DNA from: a virus
Direction: 5' to 3' (one strand)
IMG/VR virus record: IMGVR_UViG_3300042556_001858
Location: 1-64,000 of that record
Length of the DNA: 64,000 nucleotides
Shown here: piece after piece, positions 55,747 to 63,495 of the stretch
Layout: each line of letters starts with the position of its first letter
How positions within the stretch are numbered: the stretch's first letter is position 1
Made by a program: the position numbers and the translations under genes
Notes under the pieces: generated by a model
Seen by the model: only the letters and a program-made list of their open reading frames with translations
What the model was told of the DNA's origin: nothing
Database searches by the model: none

Positions 55747-56067
55747 CTAAAATTTAATCTTACCACGAACTATATCAAATAACATACACCAATCTGCCGC
55801 TTTGGCCCAAATGGGTCGCTTAAAAGCCGCAGGCGTATTCTTTTCAAAGAAGAAATGGCCAGACCAAGCAAACGGATAAACCACGAATGGAGTCAATGGT
55901 AGTAGTAACCAAAACCACCCACCATTAGCTGTTATCATTGATAAAAACGCTATCGTCATCAATTGGCCTAGAACATGTAATCTTCGACATGTTTTATTTT
56001 GATGCAAGGTAAGATAGTACCGATAATACTCACTAAATGTCATTTTACTCACCTGTTCTGTATCCAT
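55747..56067 (-). CDS. Mpo1-like (DUF962) membrane protein
   Basis: 106 residues. FSEYYRYYLTLHQNKTCRRLHVLG, followed by hydrophobic segments and PFAWSGHFFFEKNTPAAFKRP, matches the DUF962/Mpo1 family. Mpo1 is an iron-dependent dioxygenase acting on 2-hydroxy fatty acids in yeast; His residues in HxxxxxxxH and SGHFFFE are kept. It is the first gene of the operon and suggests lipid as well as glycan modification. Confidence 0.85.
   Translation of the reverse strand: MDTEQVSKMTFSEYYRYYLTLHQNKTCRRLHVLGQLMTIAFLSMITANGGWFWLLLPLTPFVVYPFAWSGHFFFEKNTPAAFKRPIWAKAADWCMLFDIVRGKIKF
55999..56027 (+). promoter_or_regulatory. Possible plus-strand promoter of an antisense RNA
   Basis: TTGATG (55999-56004), 17-bp spacer, GATAAT (56022-56027), lying inside the start of the DUF962 gene on the opposite strand. 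With the terminator at 56343-56376 it could make an RNA of about 340 nt. Confidence 0.35.
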
Positions 56068-56376
56068 ATCTCTCCCCAGTTGGTACGCACCGCCCCCTAA
56101 TCCTCTTCACCTGAGAGGAATTCTCTAGTGCTTTGTGTCTCCTCCGGTCTGTGGTTATCTCATGGTGGTTTCAGGTCCCGATTGGAGGAAAGGTGCGGAA
56201 TTCTACGCTACCTCTGTGCCCTTTAGAGCACCCTGAACAGACTCCTTGGATGTGCCTCCCTGCGGTATTGGGACAGCACCTCTTCAACACTCAGTCAGTG
56301 AACTTGCCTCGGCTAACATTCAACCGGACGCCTTGACACGGTCGCCTGCTGGATTTGCACAGACAGGCGTTTTATT
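56034..56376 (+). ncRNA. Candidate structured or antisense RNA
   Basis: No credible gene on either strand. The plus strand holds CCTCT/AGAGG, GTGC-loop-GCAC (twice), GTGC..CCC..GGG..GCAC near 56252-56279 and ends in a terminator hairpin. GGTCGCC/GGCGACC pairing spans the distal part on the other strand. A plus transcript would be antisense to the leader of the glycan operon. Confidence 0.4.
56343..56376 (+). terminator. Rho-independent terminator (plus strand)
   Basis: CGCCTGCTG (56343-56351) pairs with CAG-A-CAGGCG (56360-56369; one bulged A), followed by TTTTATT. No plus-strand gene precedes it for over 14 kb, so it implies a small RNA upstream. Confidence 0.6.
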
Positions 56377-56484
56377 ACACGACGCTCCATTCCTAAACTC
56401 ATTCACTGTTTTGCCACTGTGCCCGATTGCTGTTTGAGCCTTCGAAGTTGGGCGACCACCACTCAGAAGCTTTCGCTTAACCGT

Positions 56485-56513
56485 AGTATAGCAATTTTGA
56501 GATGAGTGGTCAA
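56485..56513 (-). promoter_or_regulatory. sigma70-like promoter of the glycan operon
   Basis: On the minus strand TTGACC (56513-56508), 17-bp spacer, TATACT (56490-56485). It would transcribe the 20-gene operon after a leader of about 410 nt. Confidence 0.65.
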
Positions 56514-56520
56514 GGTTTCA

Positions 56521-56549
56521 TTGACTTCTTGGCCGATCGAAGCTAAAAT
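56521..56549 (+). promoter_or_regulatory. sigma70-like promoter (SSB gene)
   Basis: TTGACT (56521-56526), 17-bp spacer containing CGATCG, TAAAAT (56544-56549). It lies back to back with the glycan operon promoter. Confidence 0.65.
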
Positions 56550-56585
56550 AAGTTGGAATTTTCATTTTTTCTTACGAGGTGCGAC

Positions 56586-56942
56586 ATGAAGGGTAATCAG
56601 ATCATTATTCACGGGAACGTAGTTAAAGAAGCAAAAGTCTTCGCGGACAAAAAGTTTGCGATAATTCGGCTAGCCTCAAACTATAGTGATAAGAAGGATG
56701 GCCAAAAGACCATGTACTTCGATGTTAAGATCTTTGGGGATCGATTGGGGGACATTGAGTATTTTGAGCCGGTTGTCGGAGACAGACTTTGCGTTACTGG
56801 ACAATTGGCCCTAGACGAGTACGAAAAGGACGGAATGCTGCGTAGCAGCATGGTGATTTACTGTGACCACCTTGAAAAGATTTGGAGGAGACCTAAGTCC
56901 TCCTCTGACGTAGTAAGCAAAGAATCAAAGGCAGACTTTTGA
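56586..56942 (+). CDS. ssb: Single-stranded DNA-binding protein
   Basis: 118 residues from ATG 56586 (GAGGTG upstream). OB-fold pattern: GNVVKEAKVFADKKFAIIRLASN, MYFDVKIFGD, VGDRLCVTGQLALDEYEKDG. The C-terminus ends KADF, close to the acidic-aromatic tail of bacterial SSB (DDDIPF) but less acidic. Coats ssDNA in replication and recombination. Confidence 0.82.
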   Translation: MKGNQIIIHGNVVKEAKVFADKKFAIIRLASNYSDKKDGQKTMYFDVKIFGDRLGDIEYFEPVVGDRLCVTGQLALDEYEKDGMLRSSMVIYCDHLEKIWRRPKSSSDVVSKESKADF

Positions 56943-57160
56943 AAAAGATACTGGTTATCCTAAATAACGGCGTACAAATATCCTCGGTGATGGAGAATGA
57001 AATTGCTAATCAGGCGATTGATCAATTTTATAATCTCTGCTCTAACAATTTAGATGATCGCTGTTTTGAGTTGTCGGTAAGAAATGAACTAGACAAACTT
57101 GAACATACACTAATACCACTAAGGAGCATTCTATATGTCTCATGTAGAGACCATACCTGA
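56939..57160 (+). CDS. Small hypothetical protein
   Basis: 73 residues from a TTG start in a TTGA overlap with ssb. KKILVILNNGVQIS then a helical part. Function unknown. Confidence 0.6.
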   Translation: MKKILVILNNGVQISSVMENEIANQAIDQFYNLCSNNLDDRCFELSVRNELDKLEHTLIPLRSILYVSCRDHT

Positions 57161-57479
57161 CTGGACAACAGTATATGCAGCAACCCAGATTTTACCGTGG
57201 GACTCTTTGCATACTACGAATGGGTCAAAAGTATCAAAAGAAGAGACTGGATCGGCAGGGTATATTCCCTTTTACCGAACACGCGAAGAAGTGATTAAAC
57301 TATTTGGCAATGTAGAAATTCTGGAGTTTAAACGTGTCAAAGAAGAAGAGACAAGAAAAGAAGATGATAGCGAGAAAAGCTGTCGTCAAGGAGAAGCTGT
57401 TCCGCAAAAGAGAAAAGGCTGCTGCGGAGGCAAAGCTTGCAAAGCTACTCGCCCAACTCCGAAAGGAAATGAGCAATGA
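57135..57479 (+). CDS. Hypothetical protein; second frame open over its C-terminus
   Basis: 114 residues. Well-formed to about residue 75 (GYIPFYRTREEVIKLFGNVEILEF), then Lys/Glu/Cys-rich. Between 57334 and 57564 another frame (GTG start) encodes a regular basic coiled coil (KKRQEKKMIARKAVVKEKLF). Which C-terminus is used, or whether both are, is unclear. Confidence 0.5.
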   Translation: MSHVETIPDWTTVYAATQILPWDSLHTTNGSKVSKEETGSAGYIPFYRTREEVIKLFGNVEILEFKRVKEEETRKEDDSEKSCRQGEAVPQKRKGCCGGKACKATRPTPKGNEQ

Positions 57480-57700
57480 CGAGCCGCGAAGTGCTGATAC
57501 TTCAACAGAGGGTGATTTCCTTGGAGGCAGCTATAGTCCGACTGAAAACAGGACCGATGTGTAGTAGAAGTCATGAAGGACTGATTGAGTTTGCCGAATT
57601 CTTAATCAGTGTCGGTAAAGAAGAAGATTCCCACTTACACGAGGCCGCTGGCTTAGCTCTTAAGAGTACGGCCAATAGATTAAAGGTATATATGGAATGA
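57476..57700 (+). CDS. Small helical protein
   Basis: 74 residues in an ATGA overlap. N-terminal coiled coil (EVLILQQRVISLEAAIVRLK). Ends in an ATGA overlap. Function unknown. Confidence 0.6.
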   Translation: MTSREVLILQQRVISLEAAIVRLKTGPMCSRSHEGLIEFAEFLISVGKEEDSHLHEAAGLALKSTANRLKVYME

Positions 57701-57981
57701 CTTGGATTCTTGAAGCATACGCATACTACAAATGTGAAGGTGAAGATACCCTATATATAGATCATGGCAATTTTGATCATATCAAGGCAAAATTTGAAGG
57801 TATCTCAAAGAGTTTACCGGGTTTTGATGATAGCCCAATGACGGGCGATCTGTACAAATTTGAAGTTAAACTTTCTGGAATGTACCTATCTGGCGACTCT
57901 AGGGGCATCAGAATGTATGAACTAGAACCTAGTGATCTAGCCTCTATAAAAGAATTTATGGGATTTGATTATGAATCTTAA
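57697..57981 (+). CDS. Small hypothetical protein
   Basis: 94 residues, ATGA overlap. Acidic alpha/beta domain. Function unknown. Confidence 0.6.
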   Translation: MTWILEAYAYYKCEGEDTLYIDHGNFDHIKAKFEGISKSLPGFDDSPMTGDLYKFEVKLSGMYLSGDSRGIRMYELEPSDLASIKEFMGFDYES

Positions 57982-59011
57982 TTTCACGTTCGGCTACAAC
58001 ACTACCAGTTATGGGTATCACGGATCTTATACGCTGAAGCATTTGCTAAAGCTAGGATGGGACGTTCGCCATATTCCGATTGGTCGTAATGACATAGACC
58101 CCCGAATGCCCCAGCCAAAATACCCATTTCATCTAAAGGCCCCTTCTCTTCGGTTATGGCATCCGAACGATATGGCTGGATTCACTGGTGAGCCAAAGAT
58201 AGCTTTCACAGTCTTCGAGCTAGAAGACCTATCGGATGAGGAGGTCCACAATCTATCCTATCCAGACAAGGTGGTCGTTCCGACCCAATGGGCCGCTGAT
58301 GTGTGCGATAGGCAGGGGATTAAGGCCTCCGTAGTCCCTTTGGGGTACGACCCATCTATCTTTTTACCGAGTCCTCCTGAACCGGGCACCCACACGATCT
58401 TTGGCAATTTCGGCAAATGGGAGATCAGAAAGGGCCATGATGTCCTGATCAAGGCCTTTAATGCCGCATTTGAGAAGGATGATGAAGTCACCCTAGTCAT
58501 GATGCCGACCAATGGTTTCCTCAATCCAGAACAGACCAGAGCTTGGCAACGTATGTACCTAGAATCAAAGCTTGGGGACAAGATTCAGATAGTACCCCGC
58601 GTGAATACCCATCAAGACGTATTTAATATTATGAAGCAGGTCGATTGTGCCGTTTTCCCAGCAAGAGCAGAAGGCTGGAATATGGAGGCTCTCGAAATGA
58701 TGGGGTGTGGCAAGGAAGTCATCATCACTAATTGTACCGGACACACTGGGTTTGTCAATGAGTCTTGTAAGCTTGTTGAAATGAAAAATGAGTTTGAAGT
58801 AGCCTATGACGGTGTCTTTTTCGGCGGATTCTCAAAATGGAGAAAATTCACACAAGATAGTTTCGATCAACTAGTTGAGCATATGCGAAATGTCCATAGG
58901 GGCCGATCAGACCTAAAACTAAACCAGTCTGCGGTGGATCAGGCCAATAAATTTTCTTGGGAGCTTTCCACCAATGTTTTGGCAAAAGAAATCGAAAAAG
59001 CCTGTAGATAA
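57971..59011 (+). CDS. Glycosyltransferase family 4
   Basis: 346 residues from ATG 57971. YNTTSYGYHGSYTLKHLLKLGWDV at the start, VPLGYDPSIF and GNFGKWEIRKGHDVLIKAF in the middle, and PARAEGWNMEALEMMGCGKEVI as the GT4 donor site. Separate from the minus-strand operon; may decorate a virion protein or the cell surface. Confidence 0.88.
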   Translation: MNLNFTFGYNTTSYGYHGSYTLKHLLKLGWDVRHIPIGRNDIDPRMPQPKYPFHLKAPSLRLWHPNDMAGFTGEPKIAFTVFELEDLSDEEVHNLSYPDKVVVPTQWAADVCDRQGIKASVVPLGYDPSIFLPSPPEPGTHTIFGNFGKWEIRKGHDVLIKAFNAAFEKDDEVTLVMMPTNGFLNPEQTRAWQRMYLESKLGDKIQIVPRVNTHQDVFNIMKQVDCAVFPARAEGWNMEALEMMGCGKEVIITNCTGHTGFVNESCKLVEMKNEFEVAYDGVFFGGFSKWRKFTQDSFDQLVEHMRNVHRGRSDLKLNQSAVDQANKFSWELSTNVLAKEIEKACR

Positions 59012-59243
59012 GGCTGACTATCTAACATTCTATATCGAGGATGGTGCTCTTCAGATAGAGTTCGGCTTTGATAATATTGAGAATTTGGCTAGAATATCCG
59101 ACTCAGTACTCAATGGTAAGGTCAGAAACTCATGTATAGAAGTCATTGAATCTAAAACTAGAGAAGGTGGATTAAGTTTCGAAGCTGACTATTTTCTGAA
59201 ATCCGTCAACAAAACAATCAAACCAAGCGAGTACACAGCATGA
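58974..59243 (+). CDS. Small hypothetical protein
   Basis: 89 residues overlapping the glycosyltransferase by 38 nt. FYIEDGALQIEFGFDNIENLARI is a pattern of small phage proteins. Function unknown. Confidence 0.65.
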   Translation: MFWQKKSKKPVDKADYLTFYIEDGALQIEFGFDNIENLARISDSVLNGKVRNSCIEVIESKTREGGLSFEADYFLKSVNKTIKPSEYTA

Positions 59244-59794
59244 AAGAGCGAAAAATAGCGTGGGAAAGATGGGTTGATGAAGTTTTAGAAGATAACCTCG
59301 ACATGGATATTGATGAATCCGATGAGGATATGCCAAATCTGCAAATGCTCGAACTTCCAATGCAGGTTAGGACTCCACTAGGAGTCTATGGGCCACTTGA
59401 GACTATGTCGCCCAATAACATGTTCGACTGCTGGTTCTGCCATACTAACTTCGATCTAACAGAGGCCGATAAAGCCGCCCTAGACCTAGTTGATGGCATA
59501 GAAGCACTCAAAATTGTCAGTAGATATCGATTTTTCATCGGAATTGGCAAGATGTTTAGTCTGACCGATGTTCGGCCTAGAGTAGAAATTGCCCTAAATA
59601 TCAACCAGCATAGCATTATTGCCCAAATAATCTGCGAAATTTCCGGTAAAAAGAAGTGGGCCATTGGCGTCTACGAAGATGGGTCATATAGGTCGATCAC
59701 ATCAGATTCAGAGAAAGATGAGTCATATGACACAAAACTTGAAGATCTCAGAACTTCTGGGGTGGTCAATATATTGACCTCAGATGAGGTCTAA
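59240..59794 (+). CDS. Hypothetical protein with Cys pair
   Basis: 184 residues, ATGA overlap. Acidic N-terminus, then CWFCHTNFDLT (possible zinc) and a helical middle; the region around residues 55-90 resembles small tail-associated phage proteins of unknown role. Confidence 0.65.
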   Translation: MKERKIAWERWVDEVLEDNLDMDIDESDEDMPNLQMLELPMQVRTPLGVYGPLETMSPNNMFDCWFCHTNFDLTEADKAALDLVDGIEALKIVSRYRFFIGIGKMFSLTDVRPRVEIALNINQHSIIAQIICEISGKKKWAIGVYEDGSYRSITSDSEKDESYDTKLEDLRTSGVVNILTSDEV

Positions 59795-59866
59795 GCGTAT
59801 TTATCCTTAGGAAGACAGGACTTTTCTTTTACTGGACCCTTGGGATGGATATTGTGGAGATCTATT

Positions 59867-60496
59867 ATGGCACTTTTGCCAACTGGTTATGTTGTTAGCT
59901 GTAGAGGAACGGGCGTAGCTCCTCTGGAGCAAATTGGTGGTGTGGCGATGGGGATCACAGATGCCACTACTGTCACAACTGGAAGTCCTTTAACTCAGAC
60001 TCTGTCTATTAAGGACGCTATTACAAGCAGCACTATGTCTACAAGACGTAATCGTGTTGCTGAAGCAAGCGGAACCTACCATACGTATAGTGCCCAAAAA
60101 GCATTGTCCGCTGGTACTTTCGCTTATGAGCCTAATGCTTTCCTTATTCAGGGGTATAGCACTACAGTCAATGGTATCGCGAATAACGCCCTGTTATTCA
60201 CTGACGGCGACCCATACCGCAAAAGAACCGCTCTCATCCAGAAGTCTTGGGGCTACAAGTACTCTACCGCAATTCGGGCCGGGTACTTCAGCTTTACGAA
60301 GATTGCTGGTAAGAGAACTAACTGGACGACTGCACCTTCTGCTCTGAACGATACGTTCCGGTCTACAACCAACAACGCTGTCGCTTCTTCTGACGAGGCT
60401 CAGTTCGTTACGTTCCGTTCTGTTCCGGGCGAGTTGACCTACATGGATGGATCTCGACACCCAATCACTGACGAATATCCAGCAATTACTGGCTAA
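59867..60496 (+). CDS. Probable virion structural protein
   Basis: 209 residues from ATG 59867 with GTGGAGA 6 nt upstream. The Ser/Thr/Ala/Gly-rich composition (VTTGSPLTQTLSIKDAITSS, AQKALSAGTFAYEPNAF) is typical of phage capsid, decoration or fibre proteins. Preceded by a reverse dispersed motif and followed by a GNRA-loop terminator, so it is a single-gene unit, perhaps strongly expressed. Confidence 0.6.
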   Translation: MALLPTGYVVSCRGTGVAPLEQIGGVAMGITDATTVTTGSPLTQTLSIKDAITSSTMSTRRNRVAEASGTYHTYSAQKALSAGTFAYEPNAFLIQGYSTTVNGIANNALLFTDGDPYRKRTALIQKSWGYKYSTAIRAGYFSFTKIAGKRTNWTTAPSALNDTFRSTTNNAVASSDEAQFVTFRSVPGELTYMDGSRHPITDEYPAITG

Positions 60497-60510
60497 TCAA
60501 AACTGACTAG

Positions 60511-60540
60511 GGGGGCGAAAGCCCCCTGTCTTAACTCTTC
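60511..60540 (+). terminator. Probable rho-independent terminator
   Basis: GGGGGC-GAAA-GCCCCC followed by TGTCTTAACTCTT; good stem, weak T-tract. Confidence 0.65.
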
Positions 60541-60556
60541 TATAAAGGCTTAAGCC

Positions 60557-60811
60557 ATGAATTTTCTGTCTAAACTAAAAGATGCAATGTTCGGCAAGTC
60601 AGAACCATCCGTGACTCCTGTCGGTAAGGTTGATGCTGTTGACCTAGCCAAGGTAACACGCACAGCTATCCTGATGGGATTGGCTACTGCTGTTACGTCC
60701 CTTTTGGCCAATGTTAAGCCAGAAATGTTTGGCGAGCACTCGGGAATTGCAGCCATAGTACTAACTGTAGTAAGTGAACTGTCACTAAGATTTTTGAAGG
60801 ACAACAAGTAA
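60557..60811 (+). CDS. Small membrane protein, holin-like
   Basis: 84 residues: charged N-terminus, one or two hydrophobic helices (about 33-75), basic C-terminus FLKDNK. Start follows GGCTTAAGCC. Together with the next gene it forms a pair of small membrane proteins as in lysis cassettes. Confidence 0.55.
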   Translation: MNFLSKLKDAMFGKSEPSVTPVGKVDAVDLAKVTRTAILMGLATAVTSLLANVKPEMFGEHSGIAAIVLTVVSELSLRFLKDNK

Positions 60812-61107
60812 TGCAAGCCATCATTGATTTTCTTATCGCTAACAAAATGCCAGTTGGTGGTGTTCTTATCGCCATTGTCGCGTTTTGGGATAAGATCAAA
60901 GCAGCTTTTGCTGCTGTAAAAGAGAAGGTCAAAATCCCTTCCTTCGGTGGGTCAGTGATTGTGGATGACGAAGAAGCAGATCAGGATGCCCTGCGACATC
61001 TTAGAAATAGAGCTGTTGCTATTGGGAATGTTGAGCTTCTTGCCCTAATCAAAGAGATCGATACTCGATTCTATGACATCCACACGGGGATCAAAAATGC
61101 GAAATAG
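60811..61107 (+). CDS. Small membrane-anchored protein
   Basis: 98 residues: transmembrane helix at about 10-32, then a soluble helical domain. TAATG junction with the previous gene. Dispersed motif copy at 60914-60928. Possible holin or antiholin. Confidence 0.55.
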   Translation: MQAIIDFLIANKMPVGGVLIAIVAFWDKIKAAFAAVKEKVKIPSFGGSVIVDDEEADQDALRHLRNRAVAIGNVELLALIKEIDTRFYDIHTGIKNAK

Positions 61108-61495
61108 ACTAGCTACGCTCGTCATTATTATTTTGATGAGCTGTTCGGCAATTGCTGCCGACAAGGAGTCAGTAGCAAAAGCGGTAAAAGAAGATGGTAT
61201 GTCTGTTCAGGACTGCCGAAAGTGGTACACCGTTTACAAGGGTGCGTACATTTATGTCAAAGAACTGGATGCTGCTGGTTCTAAAGACTTTGGTGATGTT
61301 TTTGTCAGGTTCCGCTCAGTCAGAGATAAGGTTATGCCGACAAAAGGCAATGAGGCCTTTAAAAAGGCCACCGATCTGTCCAAATTCGCAGATCCAGTGA
61401 CTAATACTTATGCCGACTTTACAGCAGAAAACAAAACAGATCTGGCCGAAGAATTGTTCCAAATTTGCGAAGGTCTTAAAGCCGGGATTAAATAA
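61097..61495 (+). CDS. Secreted helical protein
   Basis: 132 residues from ATG 61097: a signal peptide (RLATLVIIILMSCSAIAA) then a soluble helical domain with Cys residues. Possibly periplasmic. TAATG junction with the protease gene. Confidence 0.65.
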   Translation: MRNRLATLVIIILMSCSAIAADKESVAKAVKEDGMSVQDCRKWYTVYKGAYIYVKELDAAGSKDFGDVFVRFRSVRDKVMPTKGNEAFKKATDLSKFADPVTNTYADFTAENKTDLAEELFQICEGLKAGIK

Positions 61496-62388
61496 TGTAT
61501 ACATACAACATGGCCGGGTGGGTGGACCTACCCGACGCAGTAGACGCTGTAGAATCCCAAGTCGGTGTGTTTGGATCTGCAGCGTCTTTTCTTACAGATA
61601 CTGGCAAGGGAAAAATAGTCTGCCTTCATGATAACTACAAGAGAGCTGGCTCCAGCTTTTACTATGTCAATCAAGGCGACGTTGGTAGCTGTGTGTCTGC
61701 TGCTGCCTCTCTAATTACTAATACCCTTATGAGCACAGAAATAGCCTATGGGGAAAGAGAAGAGCTAAGAGGATGGATAGCGATTGAGCCACTCTATTAT
61801 GGTGCCCGAGTTGTCATAGGTAAGAATCAAATAAGGGGCGATGGAGCGGTCGTTGCACATCAGATTAAGTATATGGCCGAATATGGCACCCTACTTAAGC
61901 AGAAGTATGGGGCTATCGACCTAACAGAATATTCAGTTGAGCGATGCCGAAAATGGGGCACTGGATCTGGTTTCCCAAAAACCCTTGAAACTATCTCCAA
62001 AGATCACACTATATCTGTTTACTCACGAGTTAAGAGCTACGATGAAGTCAGAGATAGTATCGCCAACGGATATCCAGTAGAAGTTGGATCTTCTTATGGA
62101 TTCGCTAGCGAGACTGATAATGAAGGATTCTGCTCCCAAAACACAACTTGGCAGCACGCCCTATCGATCATCGCTGTAGATGACAACAGTAAAAGAAAAG
62201 GTTGCATGATCTCTAATACTTGGCCTCTTAACTGGCTAAAGATCCGCAAACGTAAGCTTAATCAACCAGACGGATGCTTCTGGGTTGATGCTGAGATCAT
62301 CAATAAGATGGTTTCGAGGGGCGATGCGTGGTCAATTGGCGGATTCAATGGATACAAGGCAAAGGTAGATACTAGCCTTAGCTGGTAG
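61495..62388 (+). CDS. Papain-like cysteine peptidase (C1 family)
   Basis: 297 residues. NQGDVGSCVSAAASL gives Gln60 (oxyanion) and Cys66 (nucleophile), WQHALSIIAVDD gives the His and MISNTWPLNW the Asn-Trp. Papain order is Q-C-H-N, complete here. No signal peptide or propeptide visible. In phages these may process virion proteins or act in lysis; neighbours are secreted and membrane proteins. Confidence 0.85.
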   Translation: MYTYNMAGWVDLPDAVDAVESQVGVFGSAASFLTDTGKGKIVCLHDNYKRAGSSFYYVNQGDVGSCVSAAASLITNTLMSTEIAYGEREELRGWIAIEPLYYGARVVIGKNQIRGDGAVVAHQIKYMAEYGTLLKQKYGAIDLTEYSVERCRKWGTGSGFPKTLETISKDHTISVYSRVKSYDEVRDSIANGYPVEVGSSYGFASETDNEGFCSQNTTWQHALSIIAVDDNSKRKGCMISNTWPLNWLKIRKRKLNQPDGCFWVDAEIINKMVSRGDAWSIGGFNGYKAKVDTSLSW

Positions 62389-62397
62389 GAGATAGAG

Positions 62398-63027
62398 ATG
62401 AAGAAAACACTGATTCTAGCAATCATACTATTCATGATGTTTATGCCAACTGAGAGTACGCCAGCAGTACTCGATTTTTCGGCTGAAGATCTTGATGCTT
62501 ATGGTATTGCTGGTGCGATGATGATGGTAGCACCTATCGGTGCTGATGATCTGGTTCCTATCCCTAAGCCAGAACCGCCAAAGCCAGTCACTGAATGTAA
62601 ATGTAAAAATGGCAAAGTCTCATACGATGGTGGGACCTCTCTGACAGACTGCCCATGCAAGGACTCCGATAAAGATTGCGGCTGCAAGAAGTCGGTAAAA
62701 GAGATATTACCAGACACTTTTCCTAGAATCGTGCTAATTACTCAACCATCTGTGTGCCCACCGTGTGTGACTACAGACAAAAACGTTGTTGCCAAACTCA
62801 GGGATGATATTCATAAAAAGGCCGGTTGGGATGTGGGACCAGAAGCCTTCAATGATCTTCAGGTGTTAGATTTAGATGATGAAGCATCTTATGATGAGAT
62901 TGACAGATTGAAACTAAAATACACATCAATTCCCTCTTTCTTTTATTTGGAGAAGAGCGGAGTCACTAAAATTTACACTGGTGCTATATCTTACGACACT
63001 TATATTAAGTGGTCTAAAAAAAACTGA
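62398..63027 (+). CDS. Secreted Cys-rich thioredoxin-like protein
   Basis: 209 residues. Signal peptide (about 1-23), a Pro-rich linker, a Cys-rich segment (CKCKNGKVSY...CPCKDSDKDCGCKK) and a thioredoxin fold with active-site CPPC and cis-Pro TSIPSF. Likely a periplasmic disulfide oxidoreductase. The CxCxxG segment resembles proteins I associate with planctomycetes and their phages. Confidence 0.75.
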   Translation: MKKTLILAIILFMMFMPTESTPAVLDFSAEDLDAYGIAGAMMMVAPIGADDLVPIPKPEPPKPVTECKCKNGKVSYDGGTSLTDCPCKDSDKDCGCKKSVKEILPDTFPRIVLITQPSVCPPCVTTDKNVVAKLRDDIHKKAGWDVGPEAFNDLQVLDLDDEASYDEIDRLKLKYTSIPSFFYLEKSGVTKIYTGAISYDTYIKWSKKN

Positions 63028-63224
63028 GTACTACGTATTCTCGTATTAGTTATCGTAGATGGCAACTTAATGGATCGTCTTTTCCTAGCCGAGATCAACT
63101 AGTACAACACCTACAATCACAACATGGAATATCTAGCTTAGACGATTTGTCATATGAAGAACTATTAGCAATTCACGACGATGATCACAATGGAGTATAC
63201 AATGAAGCTAATAGATCTTTTTGA
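63024..63224 (+). CDS. Small hypothetical protein (CTG start?)
   Basis: 66-residue frame whose only early start is CTG in a CTGA overlap, similar to the TTGA starts used elsewhere here. The sequence (RISYRRWQLNGSSFPSRDQL, DDLSYEELLAIHDDDHN) looks protein-like. Overlaps the next gene by 23 nt. Confidence 0.45.
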   Translation: MSTTYSRISYRRWQLNGSSFPSRDQLVQHLQSQHGISSLDDLSYEELLAIHDDDHNGVYNEANRSF

Positions 63225-63495
63225 GGAATTAATCAAGAATAAGACTGTCGAAGTATCTGATGGCGTAAATATAAAATGTAGTGATGAGATCAATCTAACG
63301 ATTTCATCACATAATGACGAAGTCGTAATCAAATTTGGATCACCAGCAGTTCAGGTATTTATTACCAAGATGGGGCCGATGCGGCTCTTGAATGCAGTTC
63401 GGCCCACTATTCAGTCAATTACCATAACAGACAAATCGTTCAAAATCAGTGTAGACAATGCTCCCGATATGGAGGTGGCTCGTGAACTGGTATGA
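63202..63495 (+). CDS. Small hypothetical protein
   Basis: 97 residues from ATG 63202 with GGAG 6 nt upstream. A beta-rich domain. Function unknown. Confidence 0.65.
   Translation: MKLIDLFEELIKNKTVEVSDGVNIKCSDEINLTISSHNDEVVIKFGSPAVQVFITKMGPMRLLNAVRPTIQSITITDKSFKISVDNAPDMEVARELV

Noticed and set aside
56034-56378. RNase P RNA or tmRNA
   Set aside because: GGAGGAAAGGTGCGG recalls a conserved RNase P segment, but other conserved regions are missing; no tRNA-like ends or tag frame for tmRNA.
57476-57574. Open frames antisense to the coiled-coil genes
   Set aside because: Shadow frames opposite well-supported genes.
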